Notes under the pieces: generated by a model | Told to the model about the DNA's origin: nothing | Databases searched by the model: none | The model's input: only the letters and a program-made list of their open reading frames with translations | Program-made: the position numbers and the translations under genes | In this document: positions 43,066-51,353 of the stretch, one piece after another | Position numbering within the stretch: position 1 is the first letter of the stretch | Layout: every line of letters starts with the position of its first letter | NCBI RefSeq assembly: GCF_032116555.1 | Contig: NZ_CP134949.1 | Coordinates: forward strand, 868,001-932,000 | Source of the DNA: Halobaculum sp. XH14 | GTDB taxonomy: Archaea; Halobacteriota; Halobacteria; Halobacteriales; Haloferacaceae | Reading direction: 5' to 3' | DNA length: 64,000 nucleotides

Positions 43066-43311
43066 ATGTGGGTCAGGGAGCGGGACGTCGTGGACTACGG
43101 GCTCATCAGCGCCGTCACGCTGCTCGTCTACCTCCGGGTGCCGTTCCGTCCGGCGATCCGCGAGACGCTGCGGTGGTGGGTCGACTGGACCGCGGCGTTC
43201 CTCGCGGAGTCGCCCGAGGCCGCCGTCGCCGGGTTCATCGTGTTCGTCGCGCTGTTCGGCGGCGCGTTCGCGATGGGGGTCGTGCGGCACGCGTCCCGCG
43301 ACGGAGCCTGA
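43066..43311 (+). CDS. small membrane protein, unknown function
   Basis: An 81-aa protein with two hydrophobic segments: YGLISAVTLLVYLRV (about 11-25) and AAVAGFIVFVALFGGAFAMGVV (about 52-73), separated by a Trp-rich amphipathic stretch (ETLRWWVDWTAAFLA). CCTTTTGTTC about 27 bases before the ATG is a usable TATA box. It could belong to a short unit of its own. Confidence 0.7.
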   Translation: MWVRERDVVDYGLISAVTLLVYLRVPFRPAIRETLRWWVDWTAAFLAESPEAAVAGFIVFVALFGGAFAMGVVRHASRDGA

Positions 43312-43321
43312 GCCGTTCGGC

Positions 43322-43555
43322 ACGAGCCTCTTTTGACGGGGTCCTGACCTGAACCTCTTTTGTGGGGCATGTCCTCGCGCGTCGGCTTCGCCGACGCGCC
43401 GCGGCCAGACCCCCCGCAAAACCCGTTCGTGCTGTGAAATTCCTTTGGAACCCCACTGCTGACGGGAGATCCTCGATTTCCCGTACTGCCAAAACGCCGC
43501 GGGCAGTAGTCGACGCGGCTTCGCCGCGCCTCCCTCGCTCGCGGTACTGCTGGTG
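43322..43555 (+). repeat. four-hairpin intergenic element, copy 2
   Basis: Diverged copy of the element at 16198-16410. The CCTCTTTTG block is duplicated at its left end (near 43327 and 43355). Hairpin 1 reads GCGTCGGC-TTC-GCCGACGC (43379-43397), sequence-different from copy 1 but still fully paired. Hairpin 3 is ACGGGAGATC-CTC-GATTTCCCGT (43462-43484) with one G-T pair. Hairpin 4 is CGCGGC-TTC-GCCGCG. Hairpin 2 has lost part of its pairing. Both copies end in CCTCCCTCGCTCGCGGTACTG. Confidence 0.8.
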
Positions 43556-43685
43556 GTTCCGACTGCAGTTCGAACCGGTATCGGCCGGCGGAAAGCCGGT
43601 TCCGACCGGAGAGGGTGGCCGACCGAACCGGACCGTGAGGCCGGAACCGTCCCCAGTTTTACGCGCTCGCCGCCACGGACGGAGT

Positions 43686-44432
43686 ATGACCGAGTCCATC
43701 AGGGCCGCGCTCCGCGAGGGTCGCCCGGCGGGAAGCTGGCTTTCCATCCCCTCGCCACAGGTCGCAGAGCAGGTGGCCGAGTCGGGCGTCGACTTCGTCG
43801 TCATCGACACCGAGCACGCGCCCGCCTCGCTGGAGACCGTCGAGGCGATGGTCCGCGCGGTCGACGCCGCCGACGCGGAGGCGGCGGCGCTGGTCCGCGT
43901 CGCCTGGAACGATCACGTCCGCGTGAAGCGCGTGCTCGACACCGGCGCGGCGGGCGTGCTCGCCCCGCAAATCTCGACTCCCGGGGAGGCCGAGGCGCTC
44001 GTCGAGGCGACGCGCTACCCGCCGGAGGGTCGCCGCGGCGTGGCCGGGGCGCGCGCGTCCAACTACGGGCGCTCGCTGTCGGCGTACGTCGACTCGGCGA
44101 ACGACGAGGTGGCGACGGTCGGACAGGTCGAGTCGGCTGCGGCGGTCGAGAACGCGGCGGCCATCGCGTCCGTCGACGGAATCGACTCGCTGCTCGTGGG
44201 CCCCGCGGACCTCTCGGCGTCGCTGGGCGTCTTCGGCGAGTACGAGTCCGAGGCGTTCCTCGACGCCGTCGACACGGTGCTCGCCGGGAGTTCGGTGTCG
44301 GTCGGGACCCTCGCGACCGCGCCCGACCAGGTCGACTACTGGGCGGAGTTGGGGTTCGACTACCAGATCGTCGGCACCGACGCCGGCTATCTCGCCCGCG
44401 GCGCGGCGGCGTCGCTGGAGCGCTACCGCTAG
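43686..44432 (+). CDS. HpcH/HpaI-family class II aldolase
   Basis: A 248-aa TIM-barrel aldolase/citrate-lyase-type protein. VDFVVIDTEHAPASLETVEAMVRA holds the metal-binding and catalytic Glu-His of the family, and GPADLSASLGVFGEY the second conserved block; RRGVAGARASNYG is the third. Related enzymes split 4-hydroxy-2-oxo acids to pyruvate or an aldehyde. The substrate is not predictable. GTTTTACGC near 43652 is a TATA box at about -30. Confidence 0.9.
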   Translation: MTESIRAALREGRPAGSWLSIPSPQVAEQVAESGVDFVVIDTEHAPASLETVEAMVRAVDAADAEAAALVRVAWNDHVRVKRVLDTGAAGVLAPQISTPGEAEALVEATRYPPEGRRGVAGARASNYGRSLSAYVDSANDEVATVGQVESAAAVENAAAIASVDGIDSLLVGPADLSASLGVFGEYESEAFLDAVDTVLAGSSVSVGTLATAPDQVDYWAELGFDYQIVGTDAGYLARGAAASLERYR

Positions 44433-44517
44433 CGGGCGTCGGGGTTCCGAGAGACGGGTAGAGTATGGACCGTGGGTCGGCCCGGTTCGACGGGGTGGCT
44501 GCCGGCTGCGGCCGGGG

Positions 44518-44694
44518 TCAGACCGGGCGGCCGCCTTCGCTGGTGCCGACGAGGTACGTGCCGTAGGTGAGGAGCGCGGCGGCGGGAACGAGCGCGACGT
44601 TCGGGACGGGAGCCGTGCCCGGCGTCGCGGCCGGAAGCAACAGGAGCGTGCCGACGACCATCAGGGCAGTGCCGATCGGGATCCGCTGGTTCAT
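44518..44694 (-). CDS. 58-residue membrane protein
   Basis: Short frame MNQRIPIGTALMVVGTLLLL, then PAATPGTAPVPNVALVPAAALLTYGTYLVGTSEGGRPV. Two hydrophobic helices with a Pro/Thr turn, a normal membrane hairpin. A TATA-like TCATTAGCC lies about 28 bases upstream. It is convergent with the aldolase gene. Not attributable to a family. Confidence 0.6.
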   Translation of the reverse strand: MNQRIPIGTALMVVGTLLLLPAATPGTAPVPNVALVPAAALLTYGTYLVGTSEGGRPV

Positions 44695-44853
44695 ACCCCC
44701 AATCGGAGGTCCTGGCTAATGAGGATTTCCTTCCACCCCAATGCTGTCGTGCGATTTTGTACCATGGTATCACCCAGCACGCACGCAACCGTCCCTGTGC
44801 GGACCCGCCCCTCAGGGGCGACGGATTCGCCCCTCACCGGCGACGAGTTCGCC

Positions 44854-45405
44854 TCAGCGACTCCGTTCGCCGGCGCGGACCGCGCCCTCCAGCCAGTTCT
44901 CGGTCGGCGGGAGGGGGCAGGCGAAGGCGTCCGAGAACGCACAGAAGGGCGTGTACGCCAGGTTGAAATCCAGCACGACGTCGTCGGCGTCCGAGAGCGT
45001 TCCCTCCGGATGGAGGTCCATGTATCGCCCGCCGTCGTACGTCTCCTGGCCGGTCGTCTTGTCGCGGAACGGCACGAAGAGCGTCTCCTCGCCGTCCCGT
45101 CCGTAGCCGACCAGGGTCGCCTCGGCGGTCCCGCCGTCGTCGCGCGGGAGCGCGAACGAGAACGTCACCGCCCGCTCGAACCGTGCCGCCTCGCCGTTCC
45201 GCACCGTCAGTTCGACGGGGTCCGGGTCGTCGTGAACGGTGACGGTCGCCGACAGGCGGTAGGCCGGGTCCGGGTCGAAGTAGTCCAGGCCGTCGAACGA
45301 CTCGCGCTCCTCGGCCGGGAGCGGCGACTGCCGGTGCTCGGCGAAGAACTCGTCCTTCTCGGCGCGGTTGGCACGCACCTGCGCGGCCCAGTCGTCGTCG
45401 GTCAC
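44854..45405 (-). CDS. DUF1684 family protein
   Basis: A 183-aa protein with a GTG start, beginning MTDDDWAAQVRANRAEKDEFFAEHRQSPL. The signature blocks are FDGLDYFDPDPAYRL, GRDGEETLFVPFRDKTTGQETYDGGRYMDL and VLDFNLAYTPFCAFSDAFACPLPPTENWL, which match Pfam DUF1684 as I know it. It is probably a beta-rich cytoplasmic protein. No activity is established. It lies 88 bases downstream of the surface-protein gene. Confidence 0.9.
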   Translation of the reverse strand: MTDDDWAAQVRANRAEKDEFFAEHRQSPLPAEERESFDGLDYFDPDPAYRLSATVTVHDDPDPVELTVRNGEAARFERAVTFSFALPRDDGGTAEATLVGYGRDGEETLFVPFRDKTTGQETYDGGRYMDLHPEGTLSDADDVVLDFNLAYTPFCAFSDAFACPLPPTENWLEGAVRAGERSR

Positions 45406-45493
45406 GCTTCGCGTTTGGCGGTGCCGGGGTTTCAGTGCCGCGACTCGCCCCGACCACCGGATGGAAAAGGATCGGAGAACTGTGCGGGGTCGG

Positions 45494-46132
45494 TTACCGG
45501 CGGGCCAGGAGCCCGGCACCGACGACGGCGACGAGCGCCAGGACGGCCGTGAAGCCGGGCGTCGTCGTCTCGGTTCCGTCATCGCCGGCGCTTCCGTTGC
45601 CGTTCGCCTCGTCCGCGGTGGCCGCGGACCCGGTCGACGTGTTCGGCGCGCTCGAACCGGTCGACTCGGGCGTGGCGGTCGGCTCCTCGGTCGCGTTGCG
45701 CGAGAAGTCGCCCGACGAGAGGTACGCGCTGTCGCTGACGGTGGCGTTCGTCTCCGTCAGGTAGGCCGTCTCGTTGCCGACGGCGTACGACTCGTCACCG
45801 TCGTCCATGTACGCCTGGGCCACCGAGACCTGTCCGCGGGTGAACTCGGCTTCGAGTTCGACCGTGACGTTCTCATGGGTGCCGGCGCTCAGGTACTCGC
45901 TGCTTCCCACGTAGTTGCCCGACTGGTTGTACACGGCCACGAAGCCGCCGTCGGGGAGGGTCGTCTCGGCGATGGTGACGGTGGCGTCGATCGACTGGTC
46001 GTCGTATTCGACGCTCGCCGTCCGGTTTGCCGTCTCGGTCGTCTCCTGGGCGGCCACGGGGCCCGCCAGGGCGGCGACGCCGACGACGGCGGAGAGCAAT
46101 ACGAGGGCGGAGATGAGGGTTCGTCTCTTCAT
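45494..46132 (-). CDS. secreted DUF7282-like protein with PGF-CTERM anchor
   Basis: A 212-aa surface protein. Sec signal MKRRTLISALVLLSAVVGVAALAGPVAAQ at 1-29. The ectodomain (about 35-145) is a beta-rich DUF7282-like unit: ASVEYDDQSIDATVTIAETTLPDGGFVAVYNQSGNYVGSSEY, with several N-glycosylation sequons (NQS, NVT, NAT). A Thr/Ser/Gly/Asp linker (about 150-190) follows. The protein ends TTPGFTAVLALVAVVGAGLLARR, a PGF-CTERM sorting tail processed by archaeosortase A, giving a lipid-anchored glycoprotein. Confidence 0.88.
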   Translation of the reverse strand: MKRRTLISALVLLSAVVGVAALAGPVAAQETTETANRTASVEYDDQSIDATVTIAETTLPDGGFVAVYNQSGNYVGSSEYLSAGTHENVTVELEAEFTRGQVSVAQAYMDDGDESYAVGNETAYLTETNATVSDSAYLSSGDFSRNATEEPTATPESTGSSAPNTSTGSAATADEANGNGSAGDDGTETTTPGFTAVLALVAVVGAGLLARR

Positions 46133-46794
46133 GATAGGTATTTCACGACGCCGACAGGCGCCGTGATGCATCGGGCATTCAAGATTGATGCAAAAGAGTC
46201 CATCGACCCCGAATGTGGGAAGTCCGCATACAACGTGGGGATGGTTGGTGTGGGACCTGAAGCCAACCGACACCCATTCGGTTTCAACGACTGTCGTTCA
46301 TCGGGACGGACCGAAGAAGTATTCGTTCGTTGAACTTTCCGTGAGTCGGTCGGGCGAGCGGTGAACGGACGTCCGGTGCCGGGAGCGTGAGGGCGGTAGT
46401 GTCGGACCGGCGCGCCGGAACTGCTGGTCGGTCAGTGGTCAGTCAGGGCCGCCAGAAGCGGTCGCCGGGCGGTGGGCGAGGTGAGCTTCGACCGGTCACT
46501 CAGCCCGGCGGACGGTGAGGCAGGTCACCGGACTCGAACGGCCCGCTTGCACGACGAGGGGGGCTCTTCCCGTTGATTTCGGCGGTGGCGACCGTCGGGT
46601 TTGCCGCGTCCCCCTGACGGACGAAAGGCGGCAGATTTACGGCACTTGTCGAGAAAAGGGGAACCGTTCACGAGTGGGTGCCCCACGCGTGAACTACCTC
46701 TGACAGCCCTCCCCCAACGCGGACACTCCCCCCCTCGTCCGCTTTCGTGTCACCGCACCGAACCTGTTTTACCGACGAGCCGCGAGGCTCCACT
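46133..46794. other. 662-base gap with a strong hairpin
   Basis: No convincing protein gene is present. The main structure is GTTCACG-A-GTGGG-TGC-CCCAC-G-CGTGAAC at 46666-46694: twelve pairs with one internal mismatch and a three-base loop. It lies about 100 bases before the Bat-like gene. TTTTACC near 46767 is that gene's TATA box. A+T-rich DNA near 46170-46200 probably holds the promoter of the surface-protein gene reading left. Confidence 0.5.
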
Positions 46795-47445
46795 GTGAGC
46801 CTCGTCGCGGAGTTCCGCCTCACGCATCCGGACTTCCCGCTCTCGCGAACGCTCGAGGACGTTCCGGGCTTCGCCCTGCGCGCCGAGCAGCTGCTGGCGG
46901 ACGACCCCACCGCCCCGACGGTGTTCTTCTGGGCCGAGGGCGAGGCGTTCGACAGCTTCGAAGCGGCGATGGACGGCGACCCGACGGTCGCCCGCTGGGA
47001 GCGCGTCGAGACGCTGTGTGACCGGCGGTTCTATCGGCTCGACGTCGACCCGGACGCCTCGGTGGTGCTGTACCCGACCGACATCGAGTACGGCGTCTCG
47101 CGGATCGACTTCTCGGCGTCGACGGACGGGCTGGACGTCCGGACGCGTTTCCCGGACCGGGAGACGATGCGGTGTTACTTCGACTCGTGTCGCGGGAAGG
47201 GGATGGACGTCTCGCTACACAAACTGTACGAGGGAATCGACGTCGGCGAGGGGCCGAACGACGTCTCTGACAAGCAGTGTGAAGCGCTCCAGCGCGCGGC
47301 GGAACTGGGCTTTTTCACCGTGCCCCGAGAGACGGACCTGGGCGACGTGGCGGACTCGCTCGGCGTCTCCAGGCAGGCGGCTTCCGAGCGGATCCGACGC
47401 GGGACGCAGGCGCTGGTGACGGAGTCGTTCGATATGGAGGGGTGA
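46795..47445 (+). CDS. HTH-10 (bacterio-opsin activator-like) transcriptional regulator
   Basis: A 216-aa regulator with a GTG start. An N-terminal sensor-like region (about 1-150) leads to the C-terminal HTH-10 domain: LSDKQCEALQRAAELGFFTVPRETDLGDVADSLGVSRQAASERIRRGTQALV is the Bat/HTH-10 signature. The seven-base inverted repeat GAGGCTC/GAGCCTC (46784-46790 and 46797-46803) spans the start codon and may be an autoregulatory site. Directly downstream lie the mhqOD-like genes on the same strand, possible targets. Confidence 0.9.
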   Translation: MSLVAEFRLTHPDFPLSRTLEDVPGFALRAEQLLADDPTAPTVFFWAEGEAFDSFEAAMDGDPTVARWERVETLCDRRFYRLDVDPDASVVLYPTDIEYGVSRIDFSASTDGLDVRTRFPDRETMRCYFDSCRGKGMDVSLHKLYEGIDVGEGPNDVSDKQCEALQRAAELGFFTVPRETDLGDVADSLGVSRQAASERIRRGTQALVTESFDMEG

Positions 47446-47752
47446 CGACCCCTCGTGTGGGTGTGTCACCGTCGACGGCACCGCGGTCCCCCTCGTGCAG
47501 GCCGTCTCGGAAGCCGCGGCGACGCTCGAATCGTGAATTTGTCCGGTCGTCGCAGTGCTGCCCTCGAAAGCCGCCGGGGGTCGCCGAGCGCCACGGGGAC
47601 CTTCCAGGCCGTCTCGGTACCATGGATCCGATCCGTTCCAGCGCGCCCCCAGCGCCGGACTCCGTGTGAAGGGACTCCCCGGTGACATCGACGTAACCGG
47701 GTGACCCGGTCGTTCGGGAGGCCTTATGCCGCCGGCTCGCCAATCCTACACC
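47446..47752 (+). other. gap between the HTH-10 gene and the dioxygenase gene
   Basis: About 300 bases with no convincing gene. GGCCTTATGCC (47721-47731) is the dioxygenase TATA box at about -27 from the ATG at 47753. Remaining sequence is GC-rich with scattered short frames of no recognisable content. Confidence 0.5.
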
Positions 47753-48841
47753 ATGACCCGAGCCGACCTCGACCCCATCGCCGGCCTGCACCACGTGACG
47801 GTGATGTCGGGCGACCCGGACGGGAACGTCCGGTTCTTCCGGAACGTCCTCGGCCTGCGACTCCTCAAGCGGACCGTCAACTTCGACGACGTGACCACCT
47901 ACCACCTCTACTACGGCGACGAGACGGGCACGCCCGGCACCGTCTACACGGTGTTCCCGTTCGGCGACGGCCGGCGCGGACGGAACGGGACCGGCGAGGT
48001 GTCGGCCACGGCGTTCGCGGTCCCCGAGGGGAGCCTCGACTACTGGCGCGAGCGCCTGGAGTCCCGCGGCGTCGCGGTCCGGGAGCCCGAGGAGCGCTTC
48101 GGCGCGCGGGTGCTCCCGTTCACCGACCCGGACGGACAGGAACTCGAACTGATCGAGCGCGGGGCGCAAAGCGCCCCGGACGGACGCGGGAGGAGCCCGC
48201 GGGAGCCGTTCGACGACGTCGAGCCGTGGGCCGACTCGCCGGTGCCGGCGGACCACCAGATTCGCGGCTTCCACGGCGTCACCCTCAGGCTCTCGGAGGT
48301 CAATGCGACGGCCGACCTGCTCACGTTCGTGGGATACGAGGAGGGAGCGGCCGCGGGCGACCGAACCAGGTTCCGCGCCGCCGGCGACCGCGGCGCGGTC
48401 GTCGACCTCGTGGAGCGACCGGGGATGGCCCCCGCCGGTGGCGGCATCGGCTCGGTCCACCACGTCGCGTTTCGCGTGCCCGACGACGATGCGCAGGCCG
48501 CCTGGCAGGAGACGCTCCGCGACCGCGGCCAGCAGGTGACGCCGGTGAAGGACCGCCAGTACTTCCGCTCGATCTACTTCCGCGAGCCCGGCGGCGTGCT
48601 GTTCGAGTTCGCCACGGAGGGGCCCGGCTTCGCGGTCGACGAGCCGGTCGGAGCGCTCGGCGAGGAACTGAAACTCCCGGAGTGGCTGGAGACGCACCGC
48701 GAGCGCATCGAGTCGGCGCTGCCGGCGCTTTCGGCCGCCGACGAACCGGCAACCGGGGGCGACGCCGGGCACGACACAGACGGTGGCACCGAGCACGAGG
48801 CCGACGCGGACCCGACGGAGGAGGTGGCGACCCATGAGTGA
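47753..48841 (+). CDS. ring-cleaving dioxygenase (VOC family, MhqO-like)
   Basis: A 362-aa extradiol-type dioxygenase of two vicinal-oxygen-chelate domains: GLHHVTVMSGDPDGNVRFFRNVLGLRLLKRTVNFDD in the first and FHGVTLRLSEVNATADLLTFVGYEE and SVHHVAFRVPDDDAQAAW in the second; FREPGGVLFEFATEGPGF gives the final metal-ligand Glu. The layout matches MhqO, which opens quinone-derived rings in hydroquinone/quinone resistance. The acidic tail is a halophile feature. It overlaps the esterase gene by eight bases. Confidence 0.9.
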   Translation: MTRADLDPIAGLHHVTVMSGDPDGNVRFFRNVLGLRLLKRTVNFDDVTTYHLYYGDETGTPGTVYTVFPFGDGRRGRNGTGEVSATAFAVPEGSLDYWRERLESRGVAVREPEERFGARVLPFTDPDGQELELIERGAQSAPDGRGRSPREPFDDVEPWADSPVPADHQIRGFHGVTLRLSEVNATADLLTFVGYEEGAAAGDRTRFRAAGDRGAVVDLVERPGMAPAGGGIGSVHHVAFRVPDDDAQAAWQETLRDRGQQVTPVKDRQYFRSIYFREPGGVLFEFATEGPGFAVDEPVGALGEELKLPEWLETHRERIESALPALSAADEPATGGDAGHDTDGGTEHEADADPTEEVATHE

Positions 48842-49475
48842 GGGACCACACGCTGACCAGCCCGTCGTCACCGCGGGCGCCGACCTGGACGAGGCCCGCG
48901 CGGCGGTCGTGATGGTCCACGGCCGCGGCGCGACCGCACGGAGCATCCTCGGGATGGCCGGCGAGTTCGGGACCGACCGCGTCGCCTACCTCGCGCCCCA
49001 GGCGGCGAACCACACCTGGTACCCCCACTCGTTCATGGAGGAGACCGGGAAGAACCAGCCACACCTCGACTCCGCGCTGGCGTTCCTCGGGGAGACGGTC
49101 GAGCGTGCCGTCGAGGCCGTCGGCGCCGACCGTGTCGCGCTGCTCGGCTTCTCGCAGGGCGCGTGTCTCTCCTCGGAGTGGGTCGCCCGGAACGCCCGGC
49201 GATACGGCGGCATCATCGCGTTCTCGGGCGGGCTCATCGGGCCGGAGGGGACGCCCCGCGAGTACGACGGCGACCTGGACGGGACGCCCGCGTTCCTGGG
49301 CTGCTCGGACGTCGACCCCCACATCCCGCTCGAACGGGTGCGGGAGACGACCGAGGTGTTCGAGGACCTGGGCGCGGCCGTCGACGAGCGCATCTACGAG
49401 GGGATGGGCCACGGCGTCAACGAGGACGAACTCTCGGCCGCGAAGGGAATCGTGACGAGCCTGGAGCGGGAGTAG
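48834..49475 (+). CDS. alpha/beta-hydrolase, carboxylesterase/phospholipase (MhqD-like)
   Basis: A 213-aa esterase. The nucleophile is Ser in LLGFSQGACLS, the oxyanion region VMVHGRGATARSI, the acid Asp in CSDVDPHIPLERV and the His in EGMGHGVNEDE. A strong ribosome-binding site GGAGGTGG (48820-48827) sits inside the end of the dioxygenase gene, and the start overlaps that gene by eight bases. In Bacillus the mhqO and mhqD genes also work together against quinones, so these two probably form a quinone-detoxifying pair. Confidence 0.9.
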   Translation: MSEGPHADQPVVTAGADLDEARAAVVMVHGRGATARSILGMAGEFGTDRVAYLAPQAANHTWYPHSFMEETGKNQPHLDSALAFLGETVERAVEAVGADRVALLGFSQGACLSSEWVARNARRYGGIIAFSGGLIGPEGTPREYDGDLDGTPAFLGCSDVDPHIPLERVRETTEVFEDLGAAVDERIYEGMGHGVNEDELSAAKGIVTSLERE

Positions 49476-49505
49476 GGCTGCCCGTCACCGACCGGGAACG
49501 CGGAA

Positions 49506-49853
49506 CTACTCCTGAACTTCCTCGAGAACCGACTCGCCTGCCCCCGCTTTCGACTCCCACTCCCACTCGTCCTCGACGCGGACGCGTCCGTCCGCCAGCA
49601 GGCTGACCGTCCCGACCGAGTGGCCGGTCGCGGTCTCGTCGTCCTCGTTCACCTGCACGTATCTGACGTCCCACTCGCGGTTCTCGACCGTGCCGACCAG
49701 GTAGCCGTGCACGATCGGACCGCCGGAGTAGGTCGCGCTGATCCGGTTTCCGTCCTGTTCGAACCGGAACCGCGTGTCGCCGCTCACTTCGCCCGCATCG
49801 TCGTTCGCCACGCCGACGAGCGTTCGCCCGTCGAGCGATAGTTCCTCGGTCAT
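49506..49853 (-). CDS. small beta-barrel-like protein, unknown function
   Basis: A 115-aa protein: LDGRTLVGVANDDAGEVSGDTRFRFEQDGNRISATYSGGPIVHGYLVGTVENREWDVRYVQVNEDDETATGHSVGTVSLLADGRVRVEDEWEWES. Alternating strands suggest a lipocalin-like barrel; relatives are often annotated, without evidence, as N-acetylglutamate synthase. It is convergent with the esterase gene. Function unknown. Confidence 0.75.
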   Translation of the reverse strand: MTEELSLDGRTLVGVANDDAGEVSGDTRFRFEQDGNRISATYSGGPIVHGYLVGTVENREWDVRYVQVNEDDETATGHSVGTVSLLADGRVRVEDEWEWESKAGAGESVLEEVQE

Positions 49854-49933
49854 CGTCGGAGGGAGAACCGCCGGAACCGTAACTGTTCGTCCACGTCTCG
49901 TCCCGATTCACACGTCGGCCTCACCCGTCGGTA

Positions 49934-50560
49934 CTATCCCGTCCGCGACACGCCGACCCGGCCGTCCGTCCCTTCCAGTTCGAACCCGGCGTCGACGAGC
50001 CAGTCACGGGCCGCGCCGTCGCCGTGTGTCAGCACCTCGCCCAGATCCCCTGGCTCGTCAACGTCGGTCGCCAGCCGCCGGGAGTCCACCTCGCGGACGC
50101 TCGCGCCGACGTCCCGCGCGGCCCGGAGGTGGTCGAGGTACGAGGCCCCGTGGTAGTCGACCCGAAACGCCGGGTGGCGGACGACGAGCGCGTTCGTCCC
50201 GCCCCCACGGCCCGGTGCGATCACGACGTCGCCGGGGGCCCGCAGGCGGGCGAGCGAGTCGGGCGTCGCCAGCGCGAGGTCGGCCATCACGACCGCGAGC
50301 GGCTCGTCGGCCGTTGTCTGCTCGTGCTCGGCCAGCGCGTCGTTCACGGCGTCGGTCAGCGGCCGGTCGTCGACGGTCGTCGGCACGTCCTGGCCGGCCG
50401 TCTCGGTCGCGAGCAGGTGCGGCGAGAAGTCGGCAGCGCGGAGCGCCGCGAGCACGTCCGTCAACATCGCGTCGGCGAACGCTCGCCGTTCCGCGCCGGT
50501 GAGAACGTCGGCGAGGCGCGTCTTCGGCCGTTCGGCCGCGAACGGCACGAGCGCGCGCAT
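49934..50560 (-). CDS. cofC: 2-phospho-L-lactate guanylyltransferase (coenzyme F420 synthesis)
   Basis: A 208-aa nucleotidyltransferase joining GTP to 2-phospho-L-lactate (or phosphoenolpyruvate) in F420 synthesis. MRALVPFAAERPKTRLADVLTGAERRAFADAML is the N-terminal GTP-binding block, AVVMADLALATPDSLARL holds the metal-binding Asp, and APGRGGGTNALVVR is the typical glycine-rich motif. The ATG at 50558-50560 gives the family start. It comes just after the cetZ-linked membrane protein gene, an arrangement I recall from Haloferax volcanii. Confidence 0.93.
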   Translation of the reverse strand: MRALVPFAAERPKTRLADVLTGAERRAFADAMLTDVLAALRAADFSPHLLATETAGQDVPTTVDDRPLTDAVNDALAEHEQTTADEPLAVVMADLALATPDSLARLRAPGDVVIAPGRGGGTNALVVRHPAFRVDYHGASYLDHLRAARDVGASVREVDSRRLATDVDEPGDLGEVLTHGDGAARDWLVDAGFELEGTDGRVGVSRTG

Positions 50561-50561
50561 C

Positions 50562-51353
50562 TCAGCCGAGTCGGTCGTAGCTGTCCCGCTGGGAGCGCCA
50601 GTAGAGGACGCCACCGACGACGATCGCCAGCACGAGCAGGCCGGCGACGCCGTACAGGACGTACCGGTTCCGCTGCTGGGTGCTGGAGGCCCGGTTCGCC
50701 TCGCGCTCGGCGCGCTCGGCGAGCGTGACGGCGTTGTCGAAGTTCTCGCCCTCGTAGGCGTTCACGGCGCTGTCGAACGTCTCCCGTGCGTTCGCCGGGG
50801 TGCCGGCCGACTCGATCGCCGCGGCGGCCGAGTCGAGCGCCTCGCGCGCCTCGCGGCTCTCCTCGGTGTAGTGGGTCGCGTTCCGCGCGGTGATCTCATC
50901 GGAGGTGCCGCCCTCGCGGACCTGGCGGAGTTCGAGGAGCCGGAACTCCTGCTGGTCCCCGTAGGTGAACGCCTCGATCGGCGGCACGGTGCCGGTGACG
51001 CGGACGTCGACCTGATCCGTGCCGTCATCGATCGAGACCGAGGAGCCGTTGAACGTCCCCCCGTCGTAGGACTGCTGGTTCACCTGGTTGCCCGCCTGGT
51101 CGTAGTAGGTGACCGTCCACGTGACGTTCTCCAGCCCGGTCGAGCCGGCGAGCTGCCAGCTGTCGTAGTCGCTGTACAGCTCGGTGAGCGTCAGGGTCGC
51201 CGTCACCTCGCTCCCGACCTCGCCAGTCTCGGGCACGTCCTCGTCGCCGACTGACACGGCGGCGGCTGGTGCGACGGCCGCGACCAGCAACGCGAGGACG
51301 ACGAGGACCTGAACGAGCTCAGAACAGCGATTCGAGCTCGTCTTCGTCATCAC
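50562..51353 (-). CDS. secreted/membrane protein between cetZ and cofC
   Basis: A 263-aa protein: signal peptide (VLVVLALLVAAVAPAAAVS), an ectodomain of about 110 residues (VGSEVTATLTLTELYSDYDSWQLAG, TWTVTYYDQAGNQV), a helical region with regular Ala/Glu spacing (about 150-220) and one C-terminal transmembrane helix (YVLYGVAGLLVLAIVVGGVLYW) with a short cytoplasmic tail. Type I topology. Its first 35 bases lie inside the 3' end of cetZ in another frame, so the two are translationally linked. A link to cell shape is possible, but only by position. Confidence 0.85.
   Translation of the reverse strand: MMTKTSSNRCSELVQVLVVLALLVAAVAPAAAVSVGDEDVPETGEVGSEVTATLTLTELYSDYDSWQLAGSTGLENVTWTVTYYDQAGNQVNQQSYDGGTFNGSSVSIDDGTDQVDVRVTGTVPPIEAFTYGDQQEFRLLELRQVREGGTSDEITARNATHYTEESREAREALDSAAAAIESAGTPANARETFDSAVNAYEGENFDNAVTLAERAEREANRASSTQQRNRYVLYGVAGLLVLAIVVGGVLYWRSQRDSYDRLG

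Noticed and set aside
47480-47540. A remnant coding segment reading VDGTAVPLVQAVSEAAATLES, resembling ends of small haloarchaeal signalling domains.
   Set aside because: Only about 20 residues without a start or upstream domain; cannot be told from chance.
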